64,000 nt of DNA, taken from NCBI RefSeq assembly GCF_003311645.1, contig NZ_QEST01000131.1, positions 1 through 64,000 of the forward strand. The letters run 5' to 3'. A program made the translations under genes and the position numbers. Under the pieces are notes generated by a model. That model saw only the letters and a program-made list of their open reading frames with translations. It did not search any database and was not told the origin of the DNA. Positions within the stretch are counted from its first letter, which is position 1; the number at the start of each line of letters is the position of its first letter. Shown piece after piece: positions 35,529 through 44,732 of the stretch. Source of the stretch: Streptomyces sp. PT12. Lineage in GTDB: Bacteria > Actinomycetota > Actinomycetes > Streptomycetales > Streptomycetaceae.

Positions 35529-36239
35529 ATGACGGAGCTGCGGGTGGCGGCGGAGGTGTGCGAGGCGTTCCCCGCGCTCGCCGTGGCCGCGGTGGTGGCC
35601 GAGGGCGTGCGGGGACAGGACCCGTGGCCCGAGACCGAACGCCTGCTGTCCGATGTCGAGTCGTCGGCGGCGGACGGCGGCTGGACCGCGCCCGCCGAGT
35701 CCGACCCTTCGCTGGCCTCGTGGCACGCCGCCTACCGGGCGTTCGGCACCAACCCCCGCCGCTTCAGGCCCAGCATGGACGCGCTGGCGCGGCGGCTTGG
35801 CAAGACCGGGCGGCTGCCGCGCATCAGCCCCGCCGTGGACGCCTATAACGCCGTCTCGGTGACCCATGCCGTCCCCGCGGGCGCGTTCGACCTGGGCGCC
35901 GTGCGCGGCGACATCGCGCTGCGGTTCGCGGTGCCCGGCGACGCGTTCGTCCCGCTGGGCGAGCCTGACACCGTCGAGGAGGCCAGGCGGGGCGAGGTCG
36001 TCTACGCCGACGCCGACGGCGTGCTGACCCGCCACTGGAACCACCGCGACAGCGACCGCACCAAGGTCACCCCGGGCTCGGCCGACGTGGTGTTCCTGCT
36101 CGAGACCGTCGAGCCTGACGCGGGCCGCAAGGTCGTCGAGCAGGCCGTCGACCAGCTGGCGGGCCTCATCGCCCCGCACGCCACACGCCTGACCACCCAC
36201 CTCCTCACCCCCGCCAGCCCCGCGACCCGGCTGCGCTGA
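35529..36239 (+). CDS. B3/B4 (tRNA-binding) domain-containing protein
   Basis: A 236-residue protein resembling stand-alone B3/B4 domains of phenylalanyl-tRNA synthetase beta chains: WHAAYRAFGTNPRRFRPSMDAL is the hallmark, followed by LPRISPAVDAYNAVSVTHAVP and FVPLGEPDTVEEARRGEVVYAD. In full synthetases this domain edits mischarged tRNA. Free-standing versions may edit free aminoacyl-tRNA, but this is not established. The ATG is at 35529, preceded by a GGGAG-like run at 35515-35520. Confidence 0.85.
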   Translation: MTELRVAAEVCEAFPALAVAAVVAEGVRGQDPWPETERLLSDVESSAADGGWTAPAESDPSLASWHAAYRAFGTNPRRFRPSMDALARRLGKTGRLPRISPAVDAYNAVSVTHAVPAGAFDLGAVRGDIALRFAVPGDAFVPLGEPDTVEEARRGEVVYADADGVLTRHWNHRDSDRTKVTPGSADVVFLLETVEPDAGRKVVEQAVDQLAGLIAPHATRLTTHLLTPASPATRLR

Positions 36240-36336
36240 TCCGCGCGTCCGTCCGGGGCGGCGCACCCGATGCGGTCCCACAGGACCGGGCGCCCCCCGG
36301 TCTCCTGCCGCTTGGCCCGCCCGGCGGTGGCTCCCC

Positions 36337-36900
36337 TCAGGGGCGGCGGCCCAGGGCCGCGACCAGGCGGTCCTGGGGCGAGGCGGAGTCGGGGACGGCG
36401 ACCGGGGGGGCGAAGATGCCGAGGCTCTGCCAGGCGGCCGACTTCTCCTCCGCGTAGCCGAGCAGCAGATCCGCCACACCCGGGTCGATCCGGTCGTCCA
36501 CCTCGATGCCGCGCGCCAGGTCCCAGCCGTGCACGGCCAGGTCGAGCGTCATCTGCGACAGATACTCCTCGGCCTGGGTCGGCCCGCCGCTCGTCTGCAC
36601 CGGCGTGTCCAGCGCGCCCGAGGCGTGGAACGCCGCGCGCGAGCCCGCCGCCGCGCCGTCCCACGCCGCCACCGGGTCGTCGCCCAGCACGTCGCCGTCG
36701 AACCGGTCGCCCACCTCGTCAAGCGCCGCGCCGCGCAGCAGCCAGGGCGCCCACAGGTGCTCGCTCGTCAGATGGTTGACCAGGCCGCGCACCGACCAGG
36801 CTGCACACGGCGTCTGCGTGTCCCACTGGTCGCCGCCGACGCGGTGGACTCGCTCGGAGAACGCGTCGAGCGCCAGGTCGAAGCCGTCGAGCAGTCGCAT
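36337..36900 (-). CDS. TIGR03086-type metal-binding DinB-like protein
   Basis: A 187-residue four-helix protein of the mycothiol/maleylpyruvate-isomerase N-terminal (DinB-like) class. WDTQTPCAAWSVRGLVNHLT contains the conserved Cys-x-x-Trp-x-x-x-x-Leu-x-x-His, and DLAVHGWDLARGI supplies the second His. Such proteins bind a divalent metal and often use mycothiol. The substrate is unknown. The ATG at 36900 is taken since the conserved helix starts at once. It lies just downstream of lutC on the same strand but shows no functional link to it. Confidence 0.85.
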   Translation of the reverse strand: MRLLDGFDLALDAFSERVHRVGGDQWDTQTPCAAWSVRGLVNHLTSEHLWAPWLLRGAALDEVGDRFDGDVLGDDPVAAWDGAAAGSRAAFHASGALDTPVQTSGGPTQAEEYLSQMTLDLAVHGWDLARGIEVDDRIDPGVADLLLGYAEEKSAAWQSLGIFAPPVAVPDSASPQDRLVAALGRRP

Positions 36901-36913
36901 GGGCCACCCCTCA

Positions 36914-37555
36914 TCACGCGCGGACGAGAACCACCTCAAGCGTACGCGGGCCGTGCACGCCCTCAACTCGGTCCAGCTCGATGTCGCTCGTCGCCGATGG
37001 CCCGGAGATCCAGGTCAGCGGCCGGTCGGGGACCAGCAGGGGCAGGGCCTGGGGCACCGAGTCCACCACCTGGTCGGGGACCCTGACCACGCAGATGTGG
37101 TGGTCGGGGACCAGCGTGATGCGCCGCCGCCCCTGGTCGGGGCCGCCGTCGAGGACGATCGTGCCCGTCTCGGCGATCGCCAGCGCGCACCCCGTCACCA
37201 CGCTGTCGACCGCGTCCAGGTCGTGCGGGGTCGACTCCGCCGCGTCCGCCACGCGGCGCACGTCCTCGGGCGTCCCGGTCAGCCACTCGGGTGGCAGCCC
37301 CGGCGGGGTCACCACCGAGCGGCTGCCGCGCTCGGCCAGCAGCCGGGCGATGAGCCCGGGCAGGCCCGCCGCGTCGGCGCGGTGCACCAGGGCGCGGTAG
37401 TCGGCCAGGTTCTCGGCCAGGGTCTCCACCGCGTCGGCGGGGGAGTGGGTGATGGCGTAGTCGCGGGGCACGGGCACGTCGTCGGGGCCCTCGTCGCGCG
37501 GCACGTCCGCCAGCGCCCGCCGCACCCGGCCGAGCACCACATCGCGCCCGCTCAT
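36914..37555 (-). CDS. lutC: LutC, lactate utilization protein C (LUD domain)
   Basis: A 213-residue LUD-domain protein. LutABC oxidises L-lactate to pyruvate. Visible blocks are DYAITHSPADAVETLAENL, then VTGCALAIAETGTIVLDGG, ITLVPDHHICVVR and PLTWISGPSATSDIEL, the last being the conserved end of LutC. The ATG at 37555 overlaps the lutB stop by 4 bp. It is the last gene of the rhaI-rhaEW-rhaB-lutABC unit and links rhamnose breakdown to lactate oxidation. Confidence 0.93.
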   Translation of the reverse strand: MSGRDVVLGRVRRALADVPRDEGPDDVPVPRDYAITHSPADAVETLAENLADYRALVHRADAAGLPGLIARLLAERGSRSVVTPPGLPPEWLTGTPEDVRRVADAAESTPHDLDAVDSVVTGCALAIAETGTIVLDGGPDQGRRRITLVPDHHICVVRVPDQVVDSVPQALPLLVPDRPLTWISGPSATSDIELDRVEGVHGPRTLEVVLVRA

Positions 37556-39057
37556 CGGCCCGTCCCCTTCGCGCCGTTTCCGCGTCCCCGCGTCGGCTTC
37601 TCCCTGGTCCGCCGCCACCAGTCGCGGAACGACTCGGCGGGTAGCGCCGGGATGTCCCGCGTGTCCGTCCAGGCGCGCCCGGGGCCCGGCAGGCGCCGGG
37701 GCGCGAGCCGACGCGCCCGGCCCGCCACGCGCTGCCCGGCGCGCAGCACGCCCGGGTGGTCGAGCGCCCAGCGCGAGGCGCGCATCGCCGCGCGCTCCGC
37801 CGCGTGCCCGCGCGCCGGGCGCACGGTGGTGCGGGTGCCCCGCACGGTCACCTCCCCGCCCTCGGCGACCCGCTCCCTCAGGTGCACCAGCACCTCGGGG
37901 ATGTCGATGGCCACGGGGCACACCTCGTAACACGCCCCGCACAGCGATGACGCATAGGGCAGCGAGGCATCCAACTCGCTGGCCACGCCCCGCAGTTGGG
38001 GCGTGAGAACGGCGCCGATCGGGCCCGGGTAGGCCGAGCCGTACGCGTGGCCGCCCGCCCGCTCGTACACCGGGCAGACGTTCAGGCACGCCGAGCAGCG
38101 GATGCAGCGCAACGCCTGCCGCCCCACCGTGTCCGCGAGCGCGTCGGTGCGGCCGTTGTCCAGCAGGACCAGGTGGAACGTCCTCGGCCCATCGCCCTCC
38201 GATGTGCCGGTCCACATCGACGTGTACGGGTTCATCCGCTCCGCCGTCGAGGAGCGCGGCAGCAGTTGCAGGAACACCTCCAGGTCGCGCCACGTTGGCA
38301 CGACCTTCTCGATGCCCACCACCGAGATCAGCGTCTCGGGCAGCGTCAGGCACATCCGCCCGTTGCCCTCGGACTCGACCACCACCATCGTGCCGGTCTC
38401 GGCCACCATGAAGTTGGCGCCGGAGACGCCGACCTTGGCGTTCAGGAACTTCTGCCGCAGATGCAGCCGCGCGGCCTCCGCGAGGTCCGCGGGGGAGTCG
38501 GTCAGCCCTTCGGGCGCGGGGCGGCCCCAGTCGGCCATGCGCTCGGCGAAGATGTCGCGGATCTCGCCCCGGTTGCGGTGGATCGCAGGGACCAGGATGT
38601 GGGAGGGCAGGTCGTCGCCCAACTGCACGATCAGCTCGGCCAGATCGGTCTCGTTGGCCCGGATCCCCGCGGCGGTCAGCGCGGCGTTGAGGCCGATCTC
38701 CTGCGTCGCCATCGACTTGACCTTGACGACCTCGTCCTCGCCGGTCTCCCGCACCAGGCGCGTCACGATGCGGTTGGCCTCGCGCGCGTCGGCCGCCCAG
38801 TGCACCTGGCCGCCCGCGGCGGTCACCGACTCCTCGAGGCGCTCCAGATAGTGGTCGAGATGCCGCAGCGTCCTGTCCTTGATCGCCGCGCCCGCCGCCC
38901 TCAGCCGCCCCCAGTCGGGCAGCTCGGCGACGGCCTTGGCGCGCTTGTCCCTGATGGTGTGCGTGGCGTGCGTGAGATTGGACCGCAGCCGCGCGTCGCC
39001 CACCGCGCCGCGCGCCGCCTCGGGGAACGCGGGCATGCCGAGATAGGTGCCTACCAC
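37552..39057 (-). CDS. lutB: LutB, iron-sulfur lactate oxidation subunit
   Basis: A 501-residue protein: an N-terminal LUD domain (ALRC-like AETGTMVVVESEGNGRMCL region), then two 4Fe-4S binding motifs, CIRCSACLNVCPVY near residue 317 and CGACYEVCPV near 371, and an Arg-rich tail. It passes electrons in the LutABC lactate oxidase. The GTG at 39057 (VVGTYLGMPAFPEAAR) is chosen because GGAGGAGGAG ends two bases before it, better than any downstream ATG. The start overlaps the lutA stop by 7 bp and the stop overlaps lutC by 4 bp, so the three subunits are translationally coupled. Confidence 0.94.
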   Translation of the reverse strand: MVGTYLGMPAFPEAARGAVGDARLRSNLTHATHTIRDKRAKAVAELPDWGRLRAAGAAIKDRTLRHLDHYLERLEESVTAAGGQVHWAADAREANRIVTRLVRETGEDEVVKVKSMATQEIGLNAALTAAGIRANETDLAELIVQLGDDLPSHILVPAIHRNRGEIRDIFAERMADWGRPAPEGLTDSPADLAEAARLHLRQKFLNAKVGVSGANFMVAETGTMVVVESEGNGRMCLTLPETLISVVGIEKVVPTWRDLEVFLQLLPRSSTAERMNPYTSMWTGTSEGDGPRTFHLVLLDNGRTDALADTVGRQALRCIRCSACLNVCPVYERAGGHAYGSAYPGPIGAVLTPQLRGVASELDASLPYASSLCGACYEVCPVAIDIPEVLVHLRERVAEGGEVTVRGTRTTVRPARGHAAERAAMRASRWALDHPGVLRAGQRVAGRARRLAPRRLPGPGRAWTDTRDIPALPAESFRDWWRRTREKPTRGRGNGAKGTGR

Positions 39058-39803
39058 TGCTCCTCCTCCGTGCTGGCCAGGATCTCGGCGATGTGCACCG
39101 GGCGGACCGGCGAGCCGAGCCTGGACAGCGTGCCACCGATGTGCATCTGGCACGAGTTGTCGACCGTGCACACGGCCGCCGCGCCCGTGCCGGTGATGTG
39201 GCGCGCCTTGTCGGCGCCCATGGCGGAGGAGACCGCGGAGTTCTTCACCGCGAACGTTCCGCCGAAGCCGCAGCACTCGTCGGCGCCCGGCAGGTCCACG
39301 AGCTCAAGGCCCTTGACCGCGCGCAGCAGCCGCGTCGGGCGGTCGCCCAGCCCCAGCATCCGCAGCCCGTGGCACGTGGGGTGGTAGGTGACGGTGTGCG
39401 GGTAGTACGCCCCCACGTCGGTCACCCCGAGCACGTCCACCAGGAACTCCGTCAGCTCGCGCGTGCGCGGCACCACCGAGGCCGCCGCGTCGGCCAGCTC
39501 CGAACCCCGGCCCTCCGCAAGGGCCTTGGCGCCGATCCTGGGGTAGTTGTCCCTGACCATCGCCGCGCACGACCCCGAGGGCGCCACGATGTGGTCGACC
39601 CCGTCGAACGCCCGCGCGAAGCGCCGCACCAGGGGCTCGGTCTCGTGCCGGTACCCGCTGTTGAACTGCGCCTGCCCGCAGCAGGACTGCTCGACGGGGA
39701 ACTCCACCTCGACCCCGAGCCGTTCCAGCAGCGACACGACCGCCCGCCCGGTGCGCGGATACAGCGTGTCGTTGACGCACGTGACGAAGAGCGCGACGCG
39801 CAT
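39051..39803 (-). CDS. lutA: LutA, lactate utilization protein A (CCG domain)
   Basis: A 250-residue cysteine-rich protein with two CCG motifs: FPVEQSCCGQAQFNSGYR near residue 37 and ADECCGFGGTFAVKN near 185, both features of the heterodisulfide-reductase-like LutA/GlpC group that binds an Fe-S cluster. The ATG at 39803 lies 3 bp after the rhaB stop, so it is in the same transcript as the rhamnose genes. With LutB and LutC it forms a flavin-independent lactate dehydrogenase. Confidence 0.94.
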   Translation of the reverse strand: MRVALFVTCVNDTLYPRTGRAVVSLLERLGVEVEFPVEQSCCGQAQFNSGYRHETEPLVRRFARAFDGVDHIVAPSGSCAAMVRDNYPRIGAKALAEGRGSELADAAASVVPRTRELTEFLVDVLGVTDVGAYYPHTVTYHPTCHGLRMLGLGDRPTRLLRAVKGLELVDLPGADECCGFGGTFAVKNSAVSSAMGADKARHITGTGAAAVCTVDNSCQMHIGGTLSRLGSPVRPVHIAEILASTEEEQW

Positions 39804-39805
39804 GG

Positions 39806-41356
39806 CTACTTCTCCTTTCCGCCGAAGGCCGTCCCGGCGTCCGCCGTTTCGGCGTCGGCCGCTCCGGCGTCGGCCGCTCCGGCGTCGGCCAGCCGGGCCG
39901 CCGCGCGGTCCCAGACCGCTCGGTCGCCCGACGGCTCATGGTGCCTCAGCGGCTGCGTGGCGGCCAGCAGCGCCCTCGATTCCGCCAGGCCCCCCGCCAC
40001 CGCGCCCGCCGCCCTGGCCTGCGTCAGCACGTTCCCCAGGGCCGCCGCCTCGGCCGGGCCCGCCACCACGGGCAGCCCGCACGCGTCCGCCGTCAGCTGG
40101 CACAGCAGCGCGTTGCGCGCCCCGCCGCCCACCACGTGCACGGCGTCCACCGCGCGGCCCGAGAGCCGCACCGCGTCGTCGACCGCCGCCCGGTGCGCCA
40201 GCGCGAGCGAGTCCAGCACGCAGCGCACCGTCTCGCCCGCGTCGCGCGGCACCGGCTGCCCGGTGCGGCGGCACGCCCGCGCGATCCGCTCCGGCATCCG
40301 CCCCGGCGCGATAAACGCCGGATCCCCCGCGTCCACCACCGAACGCAGCGGCGCCGCGGCCGCCGCCCGCCGAAGCAGCGGGCCGAGCTCGTGCGGCTCC
40401 CCTGCCGCGGCCCACGCGCGCAGGCACTCCTGGAGCAGCCACAGGCCCATGATGTTCCTCAGGTACCGCACGGTGCCGTCCACGCCCAGCTCGTTGGTGA
40501 AGTTCGCCCGGCGGCTCTCCTCGCTCAGCACCGGCGCGTCCAGCTCCACCCCGGCGAGCGACCACGTGCCCGTGGCGATGTAGGCGAAACGTTCCCCCGC
40601 GGCCGGGACCCCCGCCACCGCCGACGCCGTGTCGTGCGAGCCCACCGCCGTCACCGGCACAGGGCCGGTGAGCCCCGTCTCGTCCAGTACCCCAGGCAGC
40701 AGCGCCCCCGCCGACGCGCCAGGGAGGCGAAGCGGCGGGAAGAGCCCCAGGTCGACGCCCACCGCGTCCGCCACCACCCGCGACCAGTCGCGCGTGCGCG
40801 GGTCGATCAGCTGCGTGGTGGACGCGTTGGTCAGCTCGGTGCCCGCCACGCCGGTCAGCCAGTAGGCGACCAGATCCGGAATCAGCAACAGCGTGCGCGC
40901 GGCGGCCAGTTGGGGCGTGCCCCGGGCGGCGGCCAGCTGGTACACCGTGTTGAAGGGAAGCTCCTGCAACCCCGTCGCCGCATACAGCTCCCGCGGCGGC
41001 AGCACCTCGGCCACGCGCGCCGCGACGCCCTCGGTGCGGCCGTCGCGGTAGTGCACCGGATTGCCAAGCAACGCGCCCGACGCGTCGAGCAGCCCATAGT
41101 CCACCGCCCACGAGTCCACCCCGACCGAGGCGAGCCGCCCGCCCGCGGCACGGCCCGCCGCGCGCAGCCCCTCAAGCACGCCCCGGTACAGCGCCAGGAT
41201 GTCCCAGTGCAGCGTCGGACCCACCCGCACCGGCTCGTTGGGGAAGCGGTGCACCTCGGTCAGCGACAGCTCGCCACCGGCCACCCGCCCGAGCATCACC
41301 CGGCCGCTGGCCGCCCCCAGATCCACCGCGGCGAAGGGACGGGGGGCGGACGGCAT
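39806..41356 (-). CDS. rhaB: rhamnulokinase
   Basis: A 516-residue FGGY-family kinase that phosphorylates L-rhamnulose to rhamnulose-1-phosphate. PFAAVDLGAASGRVMLGR holds the ATP phosphate-binding start, SVGVDSWAVDYGLLD and NPVHYRDGRTEG are substrate-side motifs with the catalytic Asp, and VDAVHVVGGGARNALLCQL is the nucleotide motif near the end. The DSWAVDYG and GLQELPFNTVYQL blocks fit rhamnulokinase rather than xylulokinase or glycerol kinase. The last 25 residues are an Ala/Asp/Gly repeat (DAGAADAGAADAETADAG), a tandem-repeat tail. It lies between rhaEW and lutA. Confidence 0.93.
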   Translation of the reverse strand: MPSAPRPFAAVDLGAASGRVMLGRVAGGELSLTEVHRFPNEPVRVGPTLHWDILALYRGVLEGLRAAGRAAGGRLASVGVDSWAVDYGLLDASGALLGNPVHYRDGRTEGVAARVAEVLPPRELYAATGLQELPFNTVYQLAAARGTPQLAAARTLLLIPDLVAYWLTGVAGTELTNASTTQLIDPRTRDWSRVVADAVGVDLGLFPPLRLPGASAGALLPGVLDETGLTGPVPVTAVGSHDTASAVAGVPAAGERFAYIATGTWSLAGVELDAPVLSEESRRANFTNELGVDGTVRYLRNIMGLWLLQECLRAWAAAGEPHELGPLLRRAAAAAPLRSVVDAGDPAFIAPGRMPERIARACRRTGQPVPRDAGETVRCVLDSLALAHRAAVDDAVRLSGRAVDAVHVVGGGARNALLCQLTADACGLPVVAGPAEAAALGNVLTQARAAGAVAGGLAESRALLAATQPLRHHEPSGDRAVWDRAAARLADAGAADAGAADAETADAGTAFGGKEK

Positions 41357-41382
41357 GGCGACTCTCCTCGGTCGAAGGCGGT

Positions 41383-41427
41383 GCGAACGGTCAACGGGCG
41401 AACGGTCAACGGGCGAACGGTCAACGG
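41383..41427. repeat. three exact tandem copies of a 15-bp unit between rhaEW and rhaB
   Basis: GCGAACGGTCAACGG is repeated three times without interruption in the 90-bp gap between the rhaEW stop and the rhaB start. The gap is transcribed on the minus strand, so the repeat lies in the leader between two cistrons. It could be slippage or an RNA or protein site; there is no dyad symmetry in the unit. Confidence 0.9.
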
Positions 41428-41446
41428 GAAGGCGGGGAAGGGGAGT

Positions 41447-43495
41447 TCAACGCAGGAAGGCCGCCGCCACGCCCGCGTCCACGGGGATGTGCAGCCCCGT
41501 CGTGTGGCTCAGGTCCCCGCCGGTCAGCGCGAACACCGCGTTCGCCACATGCTCGGGCAGCACCTCCCGCTTCAGCAGCGTGCGCTGGGCGTAGAACTCG
41601 CCAAGACGCTCCTCGGGCACCCGGTACACCGCCGCCCGCTTGGCGCCCCAGCCACCGGCGAAGATCCCGGAGCCGCGGACCACGCCGTCGGGGTTGACGC
41701 CGTTGACACGGATCCCTCGCTCGCCCAACTCGGCGGCCAGCAGCCGCACCTGGTGCGCCTGGTCGGCCTTGGCCGCGCCATAGGCGATGTTGTTGGGCCC
41801 GGCGAAGACCCCGTTCTTCGACGAGATGTACACGATGTCGCCGCCCATCCCCTGCTCGGACATCACCCGCGCCGCCTCGCGCGACACCAGGAACGAGCCG
41901 CGCGCCATGATGCCGTGCTGCCGGTCCCAGTCCTCGGCCGTCGTCTCCAGCAGCGGCTTGGAGATGGAGATCCCGGCGTTGTTGACCACCAGGTCGACCC
42001 CGCCGAACGCCAGCGCCGCCGCCCGGAACGCCGCCGCGATGCCCTCCTCCGACGTGACGTCCACGGTCACCGCCACCGCCCGGTCGGGGCCGCCAAGCTC
42101 CTTGGCAACGGTCTGCGCCGCCTCGGAGTTGACATCGGCGACCACGACGCACGCGCCCTCGTCGGCGAGGCGCCGCGCCGTCGCCCGCCCGATCCCCGAG
42201 CCCGCCCCCGTCACCAGCGCCACCCGCGTCGCCAGCGGCTTGGGCGGCGGCATGCGCCGCAGCTTCGCCTCCTCCAGCTCCCAGTACTCGATGCGGAACT
42301 TCTCCCGCTCCTCGATCGGCGCGTACGACGACACCGCCTCGGCGCCCCGCATCACGTTGACGGCGTTCACATAGAACTCGCCCGCCACCCGCGCCGTCTG
42401 CTTGTCCTTGCCGAACGAGAACATCCCCACGCCAGGCACCAGCACGATCGCCGGATCCGCCCCGCGCATCGGCGGCGACGCCGCGTCCGCGTGCCGCTCG
42501 TAGTACGCCCGGTACTCCTCGCGGTACTCGGCGTGCAGCTCCCTCAGGCGCGCCACGGCCTCGTCGAGCGGCGCGTCCGCGGGCAGGTCGAGCACCAGAG
42601 GGCGGACCTTGGTCCGCAGGAAGTGGTCGGGGCACGACGTGCCCAGGCGCGCCAGGCGCGGATGCCCGGCCCGCGACAGGAAGTCGAGCACCACCTCCGC
42701 GTCGCCGAAGTGCCCCACCTGCGGCCTGTCCGTGGACGCCAGCCCCCTGATCACCGGCGCCAACGCGGCGGCGCGCGCCTGCCGTTCACCCTCGGGCAAC
42801 GCCTCGAACCCCGCCCGCACGGGACCGAAGGGCTCGGGCCTGCCACGCTCCGCGATGAAGCGCTCGGCGGTGCGGATGATCTCCAGGGAGTTCCGCTCGC
42901 ACTCCTCGCTCGTGGCGCCCCACGCGGTGATGCCGTGGCCGCCCAGGATCGTGCCGATCGCGCCGGGGTTGGCCTCCTTGATGGCCGCGATGTCCAGGCC
43001 GAGCTGGAAGCCCGGCCGCCGCCACGGCACCCACACCACCCGGTCGCCGAAGCACTCCGCGGTCAGCGCCTCGCCGTCCGCCGCGCACGCCAGCGCGATC
43101 CCCGAGTCCGGGTGCAGATGGTCCACATGGGGCGCGTCCACCAGCCCGTGCATCGCCGTGTCGATCGACGGCGCGGCCCCGCCCCTGCCGTGCAGGCAGT
43201 AGTCGAACGCCGCCACCATCTCGTCCTCGCGCTCCACGCCCGGGTAGACCCCGGTCAGCGCCCTCAGCCGGTCGAGCCGCAGCGCCGCGAGCCCCGCGGC
43301 GCGCAGCGTGCCCAGGTCGCCGCCCGAGCCCTTCACCCACAGCAGCTCCACGTCGCCCCCGGTCACCGGGTCCTTCGCGGTGCCCTTGGCCGAGGTGTTG
43401 CCGCCCGCGTAGTTGGTGTTGCGCGGGTCGGAGCCCAGCCGGTGGGAGCGCGCGAGCAGCTCGTCGACGGGTCCGTTGTCCTCGTGCGTCGTCAT
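41447..43495 (-). CDS. rhaEW: RhaEW: rhamnulose-1-phosphate aldolase fused to an SDR (lactaldehyde dehydrogenase)
   Basis: A 682-residue two-domain enzyme. Residues 1 to about 420 are a class II (zinc) aldolase of the RhaD/fuculose aldolase type: NTNYAGGNTSAKG, then VDHLHPDSGIALAC with the metal-binding His pair, and ILGGHGITAWG. A domain from about 427 on is a short-chain dehydrogenase (LVTGAGSGIGRATAR, VVNNAGIS, then IAYGAAKADQ with Tyr-x-x-x-Lys). The fusion is known as RhaEW and is reported to couple cleavage of rhamnulose-1-phosphate with oxidation of the released lactaldehyde. The ATG at 43495 lies 4 bp after the rhaI stop. Confidence 0.93.
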   Translation of the reverse strand: MTTHEDNGPVDELLARSHRLGSDPRNTNYAGGNTSAKGTAKDPVTGGDVELLWVKGSGGDLGTLRAAGLAALRLDRLRALTGVYPGVEREDEMVAAFDYCLHGRGGAAPSIDTAMHGLVDAPHVDHLHPDSGIALACAADGEALTAECFGDRVVWVPWRRPGFQLGLDIAAIKEANPGAIGTILGGHGITAWGATSEECERNSLEIIRTAERFIAERGRPEPFGPVRAGFEALPEGERQARAAALAPVIRGLASTDRPQVGHFGDAEVVLDFLSRAGHPRLARLGTSCPDHFLRTKVRPLVLDLPADAPLDEAVARLRELHAEYREEYRAYYERHADAASPPMRGADPAIVLVPGVGMFSFGKDKQTARVAGEFYVNAVNVMRGAEAVSSYAPIEEREKFRIEYWELEEAKLRRMPPPKPLATRVALVTGAGSGIGRATARRLADEGACVVVADVNSEAAQTVAKELGGPDRAVAVTVDVTSEEGIAAAFRAAALAFGGVDLVVNNAGISISKPLLETTAEDWDRQHGIMARGSFLVSREAARVMSEQGMGGDIVYISSKNGVFAGPNNIAYGAAKADQAHQVRLLAAELGERGIRVNGVNPDGVVRGSGIFAGGWGAKRAAVYRVPEERLGEFYAQRTLLKREVLPEHVANAVFALTGGDLSHTTGLHIPVDAGVAAAFLR

Positions 43496-43499
43496 CGGT

Positions 43500-44666
43500 T
43501 CAGGCCCCCCAACCGGCCTGCTGGCCGCCCTTGCGCTCCTCGATGATCTTCTCCGCCCAGCCCGAGCGGTGGTAGGCGGCCACCGGATCGGGGTCGAGCC
43601 CCGCGTCCTCGCGCACCTCGGCGAGCAGCGGCCGCACATCCGTCGAGAACGCGTCCATCAGCGCGGCGTTGGCGCCCAGCACGTCCCCCGACGCCTGCGC
43701 GGCGGCCAGCGCGTCGCGGTCGACGAGCAGCGCCTTGGCCGTGGCCTCCTGGACGTTCATCACCGAGCGGATGATGGCGGGCACCTTGGGCTCGATGTTG
43801 TGGCACTGGTCGAGCATGAACGCCACCCCCGCCGCCGGGTCGAGCCCTCCGCCGCGCACCACCTCGTACATGATGCGGAACAGCTGGAACGGGTCGGCCG
43901 CGCCCACCATCAGGTCGTCGTCCGCGTAGAAGCGGGAGTTGAAGTCGAACCCCCCGAGCTTTCCCTCGCGCAGCAGGAGCGCCACGATGAACTCGATGTT
44001 GGTGCCGGGGGCGTGGTGCCCGGTGTCCACCACGACCTGCGCCTTGGGCCCGAGCTTGAGGCAGTGCGCGTAGGCGGTGCCCCAGTCGGGGACGTCGGTG
44101 GTGTAGAAGGCGGGCTCGAAGAACTTGTACTCCAGCAGCATCCGCTGGTCATCGCCGAGCCGCTGGTAGACCGCGGTCAGCGCCTCGGCGAGCCGGTCCT
44201 GGCGGGCCCTGATGTCGTCCTGGCCGGGGTAGTTGGTGCCGTCGGAAAACCACAGCTTGAGGTCGCGCGAGCCCGTGGCGTCCATGATGTCGACGCACTC
44301 GAAGAGGTGGTCGAGCGCCTTGCGCCGCACGGCCGCGTCCGGGTGGCACACGCTGCCGAGCTTGTAGTCGTCGTCCTGGAACACGTTGGCGTTGATCGCG
44401 CCGAGCCGCAGCCCGAGGTCGTCGGCGTGCCGGGCGAGCGCGGCGTAGTCGTCCACCCGGTCCCAGGGGATGTGCAGGGCGACCGTGGGGGCGACGCCGG
44501 TGTGGCGGTGGACCTGGGCGGCGTCGTCGAGCTTTTCCCGGGGGTCGCGGGGGACGCCGGGCTGGGCGAACACCTTGAAGCGGGTGCCGGAGTTCCCGTA
44601 GGCCCACGACGGGGTCTCGATGGCCTGCGAGGCGAGGGCCGCCTTGACGGCGGATGGGGCGGTCAT
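43500..44666 (-). CDS. rhaI: L-rhamnose isomerase
   Basis: A 388-residue TIM-barrel isomerase of the type found in Pseudomonas and Actinobacteria (distinct from E. coli RhaA). It turns L-rhamnose into L-rhamnulose. Metal and substrate blocks are visible: [35 protein letters not shown] and [18 protein letters not shown], supplying the Glu/Asp/His ligands. It is the first gene of the minus-strand rha-lut unit, with its own promoter and LacI-type operator in the divergent region. The ATG at 44666 is the family start. Confidence 0.95.
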   Translation of the reverse strand: MTAPSAVKAALASQAIETPSWAYGNSGTRFKVFAQPGVPRDPREKLDDAAQVHRHTGVAPTVALHIPWDRVDDYAALARHADDLGLRLGAINANVFQDDDYKLGSVCHPDAAVRRKALDHLFECVDIMDATGSRDLKLWFSDGTNYPGQDDIRARQDRLAEALTAVYQRLGDDQRMLLEYKFFEPAFYTTDVPDWGTAYAHCLKLGPKAQVVVDTGHHAPGTNIEFIVALLLREGKLGGFDFNSRFYADDDLMVGAADPFQLFRIMYEVVRGGGLDPAAGVAFMLDQCHNIEPKVPAIIRSVMNVQEATAKALLVDRDALAAAQASGDVLGANAALMDAFSTDVRPLLAEVREDAGLDPDPVAAYHRSGWAEKIIEERKGGQQAGWGA

Positions 44667-44712
44667 GCGATCAGGGCTCCCAAGGTGCGCGACGCCGTGC
44701 GGACGCGGAGTA

Positions 44713-44724
44713 TGAATCGTTTCA
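44713..44724. promoter_or_regulatory. LacI-type operator, rhaI side
   Basis: TGAATCGTTTCA is a near-perfect 12-bp palindrome with a central CG, the classic LacI-family form. It begins 9 bp downstream of the rhaI -10 box on the minus strand, where it would lie at or just after the transcription start and block it. It is a partner to the site at 44866-44877, which has the same half-sites. Confidence 0.78.
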
Positions 44725-44732
44725 CTGTCTGG

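Noticed and set aside
36240-36336. tRNA or small RNA in the gap after the B3/B4 gene
   Set aside because: GC-rich inverted pieces are present, but there is no cloverleaf, anticodon arm or T-loop sequence.
39938-43546. 1202-residue open frame on the + strand opposite rhaB and rhaEW
   Set aside because: It is antisense to two well-identified genes, is Arg/His/Gln/Pro-rich without domains, and arises from high third-position GC on the other strand.
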